DNA of 64,000 nt, from positions 10,602,001 through 10,666,000 of the forward strand of contig NZ_CP085193.1 in NCBI RefSeq assembly GCF_024298965.1. Reading direction: 5' to 3'. The translations under genes and the position numbers were made by a program. Below the pieces are notes generated by a model. It was not told the origin of the DNA. It did no database searches and worked only from the letters and a program-made list of their open reading frames with translations. Position 1 is the first letter of the stretch; each line of letters opens with the position of its first letter. The DNA is from Streptomyces rapamycinicus NRRL 5491. Lineage in GTDB: Bacteria; Actinomycetota; Actinomycetes; Streptomycetales; Streptomycetaceae. This document shows positions 50,813 through 63,526 of this stretch, in pieces.

Positions 50813-52177
50813 CTACCCCCCATACGTCGCCTGCGCCTCCCCCAACACCCCCGCCACATCCCCCGCCAACACCCCCGCATCCGCCTCCCCCAACCCCGCC
50901 GTCGTAATCCGCACCCCCGCCCCGGCAGCCAGCCGAAACCTCGCACCGGCCGCCACCCACCACCCCCGCGTCCGCAACCCGTTGACCACCGCCGCCTCGT
51001 CCCGCACCGGCACCCACACATTCATCCCGCTCGCCCCGTGCGCGGCGATCCCCCGGGCCGAGAGCGCGGCCAGCAGCGCCTCACGCCGCCGGGCGTAGGC
51101 GGACCGGGCCGCGGCCACCAGGGCCTGGGTCTCCGGGTCGGTCATCAGCCGGGTGACCGTCTCCTGCAGCACATGGCTGACCCAGCCGGAGGTCAGCAGC
51201 ATCCGGCCGTCATGGCGCGCCAGCGTCGTACGGTCGCAGGCGAGCGCGCCCCACCGCAGGTCGGTCCCCAGGTGCTTGGAGACGGTACGCACATGCGCCC
51301 ACCGCGCCGGACCGGCCTCGCCACCCGCGCTGACCGAGCCACCCCCCCCCCCCCCCCCCCCAGCCAGGCTGTACAACGGCACCCCCGCCACATCCGCCGC
51401 ATGATCATCCTCGATCACCAGCACCTCACCCGGCGCCTCACCCAAAACCCCCAACAGCGCATCCCGGCGTCCCGCCGAGAACCAGCCACCGTAAGGGTTC
51501 TGCCCACGCGGGCTGCAGATCAGCGCACGCGCCCCGGCCCGCAGCGCGGTCCGCAGCGCGTCCGGCCGGATCCCCTCGTCGTCCACGGCCACCGGCACGG
51601 TCCGCAGCCCCAGCGCCGGGACGAGGTCCAGCAGATGGTGGTAGCCGGGGTCTTCCATCGCCACCGCGTCGCCCGGCCTGAGCTCGACGGACAGCAGCCG
51701 GGCCACGCAGTCCAGTGCGCCATGGGCGAAGGTCAGGTGCTCGGCGGGCACGCCGTCGCGCTCGTACCAGGCGCGGGTCAGCTCCTCCAAACCGGCCAGC
51801 CGGGGCTGGGCGCGGTGCGACCGCACTCCGGGGGAGAGCCGGGCGGTCGGCAGCAGAGCGGGCAGGAAGGCGGGATCGGGGTGACCGCCCGCCAGATCGC
51901 GCACCCCCTCCGGCACCGGCGGCGGGCGACGCGAGGCGACGGCGGGCATCGGCGCGACCACCGTGCCGCCCCGTCCCTGGGTCACCACGATCCCGCGCCG
52001 CCGCAGCTCCTTGTAGGCGGTCGCGACGGTGCCGGGACTGATGCCCAGCCGCTCCGCCAGCCGGCGCACCGGAGGCAGCGCGGTACCGGGCGCCAGCGCC
52101 CCTTCCACCACGCCCTGTTCGACGGATGCGGCAATTCCCTTGGCCGACGCACCGGTGATCTCATATTGTGTCGCCAC
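50813..52177 (-). CDS. MocR/PdxR-type GntR regulator with aminotransferase domain
   Basis: About 454 residues. N-terminal GntR winged helix (about 5-70), including LPPVRRLAERLGISPGTVATAYKELRRRGIV. C-terminal fold-type I aminotransferase domain with the PLP Lys in TVSKHLGTDLRWG and IEDDHAADV just before it. GTG 52177 is chosen over GTG 52186 by similarity to family starts; neither has a clear ribosome binding site. The loop between IEDDHAAD and the PLP Lys contains a run of eight Gly encoded by 20 consecutive G, an unstable homopolymer. It is divergent from an MFS gene by 48 bp and is the likely regulator of that gene. Confidence 0.88.
   Translation of the reverse strand: MATQYEITGASAKGIAASVEQGVVEGALAPGTALPPVRRLAERLGISPGTVATAYKELRRRGIVVTQGRGGTVVAPMPAVASRRPPPVPEGVRDLAGGHPDPAFLPALLPTARLSPGVRSHRAQPRLAGLEELTRAWYERDGVPAEHLTFAHGALDCVARLLSVELRPGDAVAMEDPGYHHLLDLVPALGLRTVPVAVDDEGIRPDALRTALRAGARALICSPRGQNPYGGWFSAGRRDALLGVLGEAPGEVLVIEDDHAADVAGVPLYSLAGGGGGGGGSVSAGGEAGPARWAHVRTVSKHLGTDLRWGALACDRTTLARHDGRMLLTSGWVSHVLQETVTRLMTDPETQALVAAARSAYARRREALLAALSARGIAAHGASGMNVWVPVRDEAAVVNGLRTRGWWVAAGARFRLAAGAGVRITTAGLGEADAGVLAGDVAGVLGEAQATYGG
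51342..51361. repeat. 20-base poly-C tract (poly-G in the coding strand) inside the regulator gene
   Basis: An uninterrupted run of 20 C (51342-51361) encodes the polyglycine loop. At this printed length the frame is open. A change of one or two bases would stop the protein in the middle of the aminotransferase domain. Length may also be misread by sequencing. Confidence 0.9.
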
Positions 52178-52188
52178 AGAAAGCACTC

Positions 52189-52200
52189 TGTATCAATACA
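52189..52200. promoter_or_regulatory. Palindrome TGTATCAATACA between regulator and MFS gene
   Basis: Inverted repeat TGTAT-CA-ATACA, AT-rich in very GC-rich surroundings, 11 bp from the regulator start and 25 bp from the MFS start. It is either an operator for the MocR-type protein or overlapping -10 regions of the divergent promoters. Confidence 0.45.
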
Positions 52201-52225
52201 AAAGAGAATGTCAAGGGGGACCAGG

Positions 52226-53635
52226 GTGGGCAAGCCAACGCGCCGCACCGCGCTCAGCGACCGCATCCCCGGCGGCCGGGACGGCCGACGCATGCTGATC
52301 GTCACCTTCGTCGACCGGATAGGCTCCGGCCTGTGGGGCGCGACCGCGACGCTCTACTTCACCTTCGCCGCCGGGCTGAGCACCGCCGAAATCGGCGTAC
52401 TGCTCGCGGTATCCGGAGCCATCGGCATCGCGGGCCCGCCCCTGGGCGGCCTCCTCGCCGACCGCGTCCGGCTGCGCCCGCTCCTGATCTCCGTCCAACT
52501 GGTGCGCGCCGCCGCCTCATTGGCCCTCCTCACCACCACCGACCTCCGGCTTCTGCTCGCCATCGCCTCGGTGGGCAGCCTCGGCGACCGCGGGGCCGCC
52601 GTCCTGACGAAGCTGTACGCCACCCGGGTCGCGGGCTCCGAGCGCGTCCGCTACCAGGCCATCAGCCGCACCGCCATGAACGTCGGCTGGGCCGTCGGCG
52701 GCCTCGCGGCGGCCGCGGCGCTCACCGGCGGCACGGTCACCGTCTACCGCTGGCTGCTGATCGGTGACGCGCTCTCCTTCGTCGCCTCCGCGTTGTTCAC
52801 GCTCGGCTGCGCCGAACCGCCCTCGGCCTCCCGAATCGCGGCAAAATCCGCATCCACATCCGCATCCGCATCCGCATCCGCATCCGCATCCACATCCGCA
52901 TCCGCATCCGCTTCCGCGGAACCCGGCGAATCAACCCCCGCGGAATGCGCACCCGCCCCCGCCGAACCCGAACCCGAACCCGCATCCGCATCCGTATCAG
53001 AGAAGACCACCGCCCCCAACCCCTGGCGCGACCGCCGCTATCTCGCCTACACCGCCAGCGAGGCCGTCCTCTTCCTCGACGACTCGGTCTTCAAGGTCGG
53101 CCTGCCGCTGTGGGCCGTGACGGCCACCAGCACACCGCATCAACTCGTCCCCCTGCTGCTCGTCCTCAACAACCTGCTTGTGGTGCTCTTCCAGGTCCCG
53201 CTCGCCCGCTTCGGCGCCACCTCGCACACCGCACGCACCTCGCTGTGGCCACTGGCCGGTGCCTTCCTCGCCGGCGGGGCCGCGCTGGCCGCCTCGACCG
53301 TCGGCGCGCCCTGGTTCGCGGCCGTCACGCTGGTGCTGGCCGCCACCGCCTTCACCGTGGCGGAGATGCTGCACGCCACGATCTCCTGGGAGCTGTCCGT
53401 GGTCCTCGCCCCGCCCACCGCACAGGGCGCCTACCTCGGCGTGCACGGTCTGGCCCAGGCCGTCCAGCGCAGCGCGGGACCCCTCGCGGTGACGGCGGCG
53501 ATCGCGGCGGGCCCCCTCGGCTGGCTCGGCCTCGGCGCGGGGCTCGCCGCGGTGTGCGGCGCCCAGCGCCACCTGGTACGGGACCGTGGTGACGGAGCGT
53601 TGTCAGTGGTCCCGGTTACGGTGAGTGAGCACTGA
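52226..53635 (+). CDS. Major facilitator superfamily transporter
   Basis: 469 residues. GTG 52226 is preferred because AAGGGGGA (52213-52220) lies 5 bases upstream; ATG 52208 is the alternative. Two halves of about six helices each: first half VDRIGSGLWGATATLYFTFA to WLLIGDALSFVASALFTLG, second half from AYTASEAVLFLDDSVFKVGL. The family A-loop-like motif GGLLADRVRLRP follows helix 2. The central cytoplasmic loop is expanded by a Ser-Ala/Ser-Thr run and an acidic Pro-Glu run. Substrate unknown; exporter is likely given the adjoining regulator. Confidence 0.9.
   Translation: MGKPTRRTALSDRIPGGRDGRRMLIVTFVDRIGSGLWGATATLYFTFAAGLSTAEIGVLLAVSGAIGIAGPPLGGLLADRVRLRPLLISVQLVRAAASLALLTTTDLRLLLAIASVGSLGDRGAAVLTKLYATRVAGSERVRYQAISRTAMNVGWAVGGLAAAAALTGGTVTVYRWLLIGDALSFVASALFTLGCAEPPSASRIAAKSASTSASASASASASTSASASASAEPGESTPAECAPAPAEPEPEPASASVSEKTTAPNPWRDRRYLAYTASEAVLFLDDSVFKVGLPLWAVTATSTPHQLVPLLLVLNNLLVVLFQVPLARFGATSHTARTSLWPLAGAFLAGGAALAASTVGAPWFAAVTLVLAATAFTVAEMLHATISWELSVVLAPPTAQGAYLGVHGLAQAVQRSAGPLAVTAAIAAGPLGWLGLGAGLAAVCGAQRHLVRDRGDGALSVVPVTVSEH
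52847..52918 (+). repeat. 12 tandem TCCGCA hexamers inside the MFS gene
   Basis: Twelve in-frame hexamers (variants TCCACA twice, TCCGCT, TCCGCG) encode (Ser-Ala/Thr)12 in the central loop. Units of six keep the frame, so only loop length would vary. Confidence 0.92.
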
Positions 53636-53657
53636 ACATCCGCGCTGAGGGGGAGTC

Positions 53658-54611
53658 ATGGCGCACACCGGACGCAGGAGCCACCGGAACCGCCCGGGCG
53701 GGCACAGGAAGCCGAAGACACAGAAGCCGCGCACACGGCAGGGTACGAGGAGGCAGACCACCCGGCGCGCCCTCCGCAGAGAGGTGCCCAGCACCGTGGC
53801 CCTGCTCGCCGACGAGCGGGACTTCGCCGCCATGCGGCACTACGCGTCGTTCGCCTTCGATGACCACGGAGCGTATCTACGGGAGATGGAGGGGCTGCTG
53901 AAGGCGCTCGCCGCCAAGGGCGTCCACACCACCGTCGCCCTCTTCGATCCCGTCGCCTACGAGGAGTTCTGCGCGGACACCCGGCTCGACCCGGACGCCG
54001 CCGCGAGCCGCACGCGCTATACGGCCGAGCTGGCCGTCGCGGGCGGCACCGTCACCTACGAGGGCCAGCCGATCGCCCGCCTGGTGCCACGGCTCATCGG
54101 CGTGGCCGAGGAGCAGGCCACCTGGGAGTACGCCACGGCGCTGCTCTCCCGCGCCGGCCACCACGGGGAGTGCCGCGACGACACCACCGCCCGCGCCGCG
54201 TTCGACCGCGCCGGGGCCGCGCTGCGCGCGGTTGTCGAGGCGGTCGGGCCGGGCGTCCACCATCTGGTCTGCAGCGTCCCGGCCGATGGCACCTCACTGG
54301 TCGCCGTGCTCCACGCCGACGCACGGGAAGCGGGCCCGCCGAAGCTGGCCGAGCCCTCGGGGCTGATCTTCCGCACCGTCCTGGCCTGCGGTTTCGCCCT
54401 GCGTAGCCCCGGCGGCCTGGTGCTGCGCACCATCGTGGCGGACTCCCCGGAGACGGTCCGTGGCTGGGCGCTGCAGGACGGCTGGCTGCGCCCGCTGAGC
54501 GAGGCGGAGGTGTTCACCGCGTACTGCACCGACGCCGAGACCGGTGAACCCATCCCTCCGGAGCATGGCGTCGAATACCGGGCGGGCATCCCGCTCAGCC
54601 GCCCGGAATGA
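53658..54611 (+). CDS. Conserved protein of unknown function with highly basic N-terminus
   Basis: 317 residues. ATG 53658 has GAGGGGGAG just upstream, 23 bp after the MFS stop, so possibly cotranscribed with it. The first 45 residues are extremely Arg/Lys-rich (RRSHRNRPGGHRKPKTQKPR), suggesting nucleic-acid or ribosome binding. The rest is globular, with no membrane helix or signal. It has two similar halves of alternating strands and helices: ADERDFAAMRHYASFAFDD to FDPVAYEEFC, and VHHLVCSVPADGTSLVAVLHAD to VLRTIVADSPETV. I recognise no family. A terminator follows immediately. Confidence 0.7.
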   Translation: MAHTGRRSHRNRPGGHRKPKTQKPRTRQGTRRQTTRRALRREVPSTVALLADERDFAAMRHYASFAFDDHGAYLREMEGLLKALAAKGVHTTVALFDPVAYEEFCADTRLDPDAAASRTRYTAELAVAGGTVTYEGQPIARLVPRLIGVAEEQATWEYATALLSRAGHHGECRDDTTARAAFDRAGAALRAVVEAVGPGVHHLVCSVPADGTSLVAVLHADAREAGPPKLAEPSGLIFRTVLACGFALRSPGGLVLRTIVADSPETVRGWALQDGWLRPLSEAEVFTAYCTDAETGEPIPPEHGVEYRAGIPLSRPE

Positions 54612-54613
54612 CC

Positions 54614-54645
54614 GAAGGCGTCCCGCCACCCGACGGGACGCCTTC
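54614..54645. terminator. Hairpin between the unknown gene and ptsI
   Basis: Perfect 12-bp stem (54614-54625 with 54634-54645), 8-base loop, 3 bp after the plus-strand stop. It is probably bidirectional for the convergent genes. Confidence 0.8.
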
Positions 54646-54700
54646 ATGCACAGCTCAAAACCCACAGCTCAAAGCTTGCGGATCACAGCGCACACATCTC

Positions 54701-54728
54701 ACAGCACACAGCACACAGCACACAGCAC
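54701..54728. repeat. Four tandem copies of the heptamer ACAGCAC
   Basis: Perfect 4x7-bp array in an unusually A+C-rich, low-G stretch (54650-54735) between convergent genes, ending just before the ptsI stop codon. Confidence 0.85.
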
Positions 54729-54741
54729 ACAACTCACCGGC

Positions 54742-56412
54742 TCATTCGCCGGACAGCACCGCCTGCGCCGCCCGGCGGGCATCCTCCGCGGTGTCCGCCG
54801 CGCGCGCGGCGGAGGCGGCCCGCTCGCACTGCGCCAGCGTGTGCTTGGCCAGCGTCGCGCGCACATACGGAATGGAGGCCGCACCCATGGAGAGGCTGGT
54901 GACACCCAGACCGGCCAGCACGCACGCCAGCAGGGGATCGGAGGCGGCCTCACCGCAGACACCACAGCTCTTGCCCTCGGCCTGCGCGGCCTCCGCCGAC
55001 GCCGCCACCAGGTCGAGCAGCGCGGGCTGCCACGGGTCCTGGAGCCGCGACACGGCACCGACCTGACGGTCGGCCGCGAAGGTGTACTGCGCCAGGTCGT
55101 TGGTGCCCAGTGACAGGAACTCGACCTCCTGGAGGATCGAGCGCGCCCGCAGCGCGGCGGACGGAATCTCCACCATCGCGCCGAACTTGGCCCGCAGCCC
55201 CGCCTCACGGCACGCGTCGGCGAACGCCTTGGCGTCCAGCCGGTCGGCCACCATCGGGGCCATCACCTCGAGATAGACCGGCAGCCCCTCCGACGCCTTG
55301 GCCAGCGCCGTGAGCTGCGTCCGCAGCACCTCGGGGTGGTCCAGCAGGGTGCGCAGACCGCGCACACCCAGCGCCGGGTTGGGCTCATCGGCCGGGGTGA
55401 GGAAGTCCAGCGGCTTGTCCGCGCCCGCGTCCAGGACCCGGACCACGACCCGGCCCTCGGGGAACGCCTCCAGCACCTGCCGGTACGCATCGACCTGCTT
55501 CTCCTCCGACGGCGCCTGACTGCTGTCGTCGAGGAAGAGGAACTCGGTGCGGAACAGCCCCACCCCCTCGGCGCCCGCCTCGACCGCCGCCGGCACATCG
55601 GCCGGTCCGCCGACGTTCGCCAGCAGCGGCACCTTGTGCCCGTCCGACGTCGCACCCGGACCGGAGGCGGCGGCCAGCGCGGCCCGGCGCTCCTCGGCGG
55701 CACGCGTCAACTCGGCCCGCTTCTCCTCGCTCGGGGAAACGAAGATCTCACCGGTGCTGCCGTCGACGGCGATCAGGGTTCCCTCGACCAGGTCCCCGGC
55801 ACCGGGCAGCGCGACCACAGCCGGCACCCCCAGGGCACGGGCGAGGATCGCGCTGTGGCTGGTCGGCCCGCCCTCCTCGGTCACGAACCCCAGCACCAGC
55901 GTCGGGTCGAGCAGCGCGGTGTCGGCGGGGGCGAGGTCTCGCGCGATCAGCACATACGGCTCATCGCTGTCCGGCACACCAGGCATCGGCACACCCAGCA
56001 GCCGCGCCACGATCCGGTTCCGCACATCGTCGAGGTCGGCCACCCGGCCCGCCAGATAGTCACCGGCCCCGGCGAGCAGCGCCCGATAGGCGGCGAAGGC
56101 GTCGTACACCGCGCGCTCGGCGGTGCTGCCCACGGCGATGCGCCGCTCGACATCGGCGATCAGCTCCGGGTCCTGCGCCATCATGGCCTGGGCCTCGAGC
56201 ACGGCCTGGGCCTCGCCGCCCGCCAGATTGCCGCGCGCGACCAGGTCGGCCGCCACGGCCTCCACCGCCTGACGCGCCCGCCCCTGCTCACGCGGCGCCT
56301 CATCGGCCGGAATCTGCTTAGCCGGCGGCTCCAGGACCGCCGTCCCCATATGGCGCACCTCGCCGATGGCCACCCCGTGGCTCACGCCGACGCCTCGCAG
56401 CGTTGTCTCCAT
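54742..56412 (-). CDS. ptsI: Phosphoenolpyruvate-protein phosphotransferase (PTS enzyme I)
   Basis: 556 residues, normal for Streptomyces EI. Phosphohistidine H186 in EEGGPTSHSAILARALG; PEP-site Arg in GLFRTEFLFLDD and GVRGLR; catalytic Cys in CGVCGEAASDP near the C-terminus. It takes phosphate from PEP and passes it to HPr, which is encoded elsewhere. crr lies 105 bp upstream in the same direction, so crr-ptsI is an operon. The ribosome binding site before ATG 56412 is weak. Confidence 0.97.
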   Translation of the reverse strand: METTLRGVGVSHGVAIGEVRHMGTAVLEPPAKQIPADEAPREQGRARQAVEAVAADLVARGNLAGGEAQAVLEAQAMMAQDPELIADVERRIAVGSTAERAVYDAFAAYRALLAGAGDYLAGRVADLDDVRNRIVARLLGVPMPGVPDSDEPYVLIARDLAPADTALLDPTLVLGFVTEEGGPTSHSAILARALGVPAVVALPGAGDLVEGTLIAVDGSTGEIFVSPSEEKRAELTRAAEERRAALAAASGPGATSDGHKVPLLANVGGPADVPAAVEAGAEGVGLFRTEFLFLDDSSQAPSEEKQVDAYRQVLEAFPEGRVVVRVLDAGADKPLDFLTPADEPNPALGVRGLRTLLDHPEVLRTQLTALAKASEGLPVYLEVMAPMVADRLDAKAFADACREAGLRAKFGAMVEIPSAALRARSILQEVEFLSLGTNDLAQYTFAADRQVGAVSRLQDPWQPALLDLVAASAEAAQAEGKSCGVCGEAASDPLLACVLAGLGVTSLSMGAASIPYVRATLAKHTLAQCERAASAARAADTAEDARRAAQAVLSGE

Positions 56413-56517
56413 GTCACCCGTCCCCGGTCGATACGGCGGAACCCCGCCATGGTGGATGTCGTACCCGCAGTGCGCCGCCCGGCCCGGTCCCCATCGGCCG
56501 CCGGGCGTACGCCCGGC

Positions 56518-56964
56518 TCACCAGTTGAAGAGTGTGTCGCCCGTCTTCACATCGACGTCCTCCTTGACGTCGGACAGGGCATCGGCCGTGGCCTCGAGCG
56601 CCACGATCGGGCAGATCGACGACTTGCCCGCGGCCACGGCGGTGGCCGGGTCCCAGCGCACGATCGCGTCACCGCGCTTGACGGTGTCCCCCTTGTTGAT
56701 GAGGACCTCGAATCCCTCACCGTTCAGCTGCACGGTGTCGATGCCGAGGTGGGTGAGCACACCGTGCCCCTCCCCGTCCACGACGACGAACGCGTGCGGG
56801 TGCAGGGAGACGACGATGCCGTCGACCGGGGCCACGGCCACGAAGGGCTCGAGGACTGGGTCGATCGCCGTACCCGGACCGACCATGGCGCCGGAGAACA
56901 CCGGATCGGGTACCGCTTCAAGTCCGATCACGCGGCCGGTGACCGGTGAGGTCACGCTGGTCAT
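56518..56964 (-). CDS. crr: PTS glucose-type EIIA component
   Basis: 148 residues, soluble. Active-site histidines H57 (SLHPHAFVV) and phosphorylated H72 (GVLTHLGIDTV) correspond to H75 and H90 of E. coli EIIA-Glc. It receives phosphate from HPr and gives it to an EIIB domain, and may regulate carbon uptake. GGGAGG lies upstream of ATG 56964. It is divergent from the rRNA operon. Confidence 0.97.
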   Translation of the reverse strand: MTSVTSPVTGRVIGLEAVPDPVFSGAMVGPGTAIDPVLEPFVAVAPVDGIVVSLHPHAFVVVDGEGHGVLTHLGIDTVQLNGEGFEVLINKGDTVKRGDAIVRWDPATAVAAGKSSICPIVALEATADALSDVKEDVDVKTGDTLFNW

Positions 56965-57527
56965 GGGAGCCTCCCGGGGGGTGAAGATTCATCACGCGCC
57001 GTCACCACCTGTCCCGGACAGCGCACTGCCCAGAAGAGTAAGTCATAGGAACTACGGATTCCGCACACGTGGCGCAGGCAGGAGGGGGTGCCCGGGCCAG
57101 GAATCGATTTGCCACGGCCGCGCGGGGCGCTGTACTGTCGTATCCCTGCCCACCGGATGAAGCACTGCGAACATCTGCGTGCACATCGAGGTTCAGGGCG
57201 GCGTCATCAGTTACTTGATCCAAATCTCGGATCCGCTTTCGCATGCCTTGCGAGAGACACGGGTACGGAGAGCCGGAAATAGTCTGATAGCGTGTGAAAC
57301 ACCGAAGGGAAGCGCCCGGAGAAGCCGGTGAAACGGTTTCGAAGGAAGCGTCCGTTCCTTGAGAACTCAACAGCGTGCTAAAAGTCAACGCCAGATATGT
57401 TGATACCCCGTCCATTGTTGGACGAGGTTCCTTTGAAGAAGAACACAGCGAGGACGTTGTGAACCATCGGATTATTCCTCCGGTGGTTCCGCTCTCGTGA
57501 TGTGTTGCCGGGATAGCCCGGAAGCAT
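56965..57527 (+). promoter_or_regulatory. rRNA operon promoter and leader region
   Basis: 563 bp without a gene, holding the crr promoter (minus) and the rRNA promoters (plus). Candidate -10 elements are TACTGT near 57131 and TGATAG near 57285 in AGTCTGATAGCGTG, a sequence conserved before Streptomyces rRNA operons. CTTGAGAACTCAACAGCGTG at 57358-57377 is the leader antitermination/processing box, with its CTTGAGAACT core repeated in the 16S-23S spacer at 59281. An imperfect hairpin around 57461-57488 probably belongs to the 16S processing stem. Confidence 0.6.
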
Positions 57528-62434
<4,907 letters not shown>

Positions 62435-62537
62435 CAGGTGCTCGCGTCCACTGTGTTGGTTCTGAAGCAACGAACCGTCCGACCCCCATACTTCTATGTT
62501 TTTGGGTGTGGGTGGGTCCGGTGGTGTGTTTCATAGT

Positions 62538-62657
62538 GTTTCGGTGGTCATTGCGTTAGGGAAACGCCCGGTTACATTCCGAACCCGGAAGCTAAGCCTT
62601 TCAGCGCCGATGGTACTGCAGGGGGGACCCTGTGGGAGAGTAGGACGCCGCCGAACA
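62538..62657 (+). rRNA. rrf: 5S ribosomal RNA
   Basis: 120 nt from GTTTCGGTGGTCATTGCG to GACGCCGCCGAACA. It has complementary ends and the conserved CCGAACCCGGAAG loop. It lies about 103 bp after 23S. Confidence 0.97.
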
Positions 62658-62664
62658 ATTCTTC

Positions 62665-62708
62665 AAAAGACCTCGATGGGAAAATCATTCCCCTCGGGGT
62701 CTTTTTTA
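62665..62708 (+). terminator. Intrinsic terminator of the rRNA operon
   Basis: A long hairpin (AAAAGACC... pairing with ...GGTCTTTT across a loop near 62681-62686) followed by six T. It is a classic rho-independent terminator, 8 bp after 5S. Confidence 0.92.
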
Positions 62709-62803
62709 TGCCCATGTCCACTACGCCCCGGTGCGGGGCCTGTGCGGGCCTACCGGTAGAGTCATGGAGCATCATCGGCCTGTTTCTCACGGGAGGCTCC
62801 CGG

Positions 62804-63412
62804 GTGGAGGTACAGGAGACACGCGTCCAGACGGACCGTGTGCTCACCATCCCGAACATCCTCAGCGCGGCGCGCCTCGTTGGCGTGCCGCTTTTCCTGT
62901 GGCTGATCCTCCGGCCCGAGTTCGGCGGGCCCAACAGCGACGGCTGGGCGCTGCTGGTACTGGCACTGAGTGGTATCAGCGACTATCTCGACGGGAAGCT
63001 GGCCCGCCGCTGGAACCAGATCAGCAGCCTCGGCCGGCTTCTCGACCCGGCGGCCGACCGTCTCTACATACTGTCGACTCTTGTCGGCCTCACCTGGCGC
63101 GAGATCCTGCCCCTCTGGCTCACCGCGGCCCTTCTCGCGCGAGAGCTGGTCCTGCTGGTGATGGTGGGCATCCTCCGACGCCATGGCTATCCGCCGCCCC
63201 AGGTGAACTTCCTCGGCAAGGCGGCCACCTTCAACCTGATGTATGCCTTCCCGTTGCTCCTTCTGAGTGAGGGAAGTGGCTGGCTTCACACGACCGCCGC
63301 TATTTTCGGATGGGCGTTCGCCGGATGGGGTACAACACTCTATTGGTGGGCAGGAGTCCTCTACGTGGTTCAGGTCCGCCGACTCGTCAGGGTGGACACC
63401 GCGGCCGACTGA
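62804..63412 (+). CDS. CDP-alcohol phosphatidyltransferase, probably eukaryote-type cardiolipin synthase
   Basis: 202 residues. GTG 62804 is chosen because GGGAGG (62791-62796) lies 7 bases upstream; longer frames run back into the rRNA terminator. It has the family motif DG(x)2AR(x)8G(x)3D(x)3D in DYLDGKLARRWNQISSLG and RLLDPAADR, and several membrane helices. It transfers a phosphatidyl group from CDP-diacylglycerol. The S. coelicolor gene at this position (SCO1389) has been reported as a cardiolipin synthase using phosphatidylglycerol as acceptor, so I favour that over PgsA; this rests on remembered synteny. Confidence 0.85.
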   Translation: MEVQETRVQTDRVLTIPNILSAARLVGVPLFLWLILRPEFGGPNSDGWALLVLALSGISDYLDGKLARRWNQISSLGRLLDPAADRLYILSTLVGLTWREILPLWLTAALLARELVLLVMVGILRRHGYPPPQVNFLGKAATFNLMYAFPLLLLSEGSGWLHTTAAIFGWAFAGWGTTLYWWAGVLYVVQVRRLVRVDTAAD

Positions 63413-63526
63413 GCTCGCCGTAGCGGCGTCCATAGAGGCCGGGGCCCGTAGCGACTTCAGGTGTAAGGGCCATCGGGCGTGCGCGGTCGGCATGACCGTC
63501 GTCTCTTCAAGGAGGACGCTTCCGAT

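Noticed and set aside
48375-51017. Minus-strand frame opposite aacS
   Set aside because: The synthetase is complete with all motifs; the antisense product has no recognisable domain.
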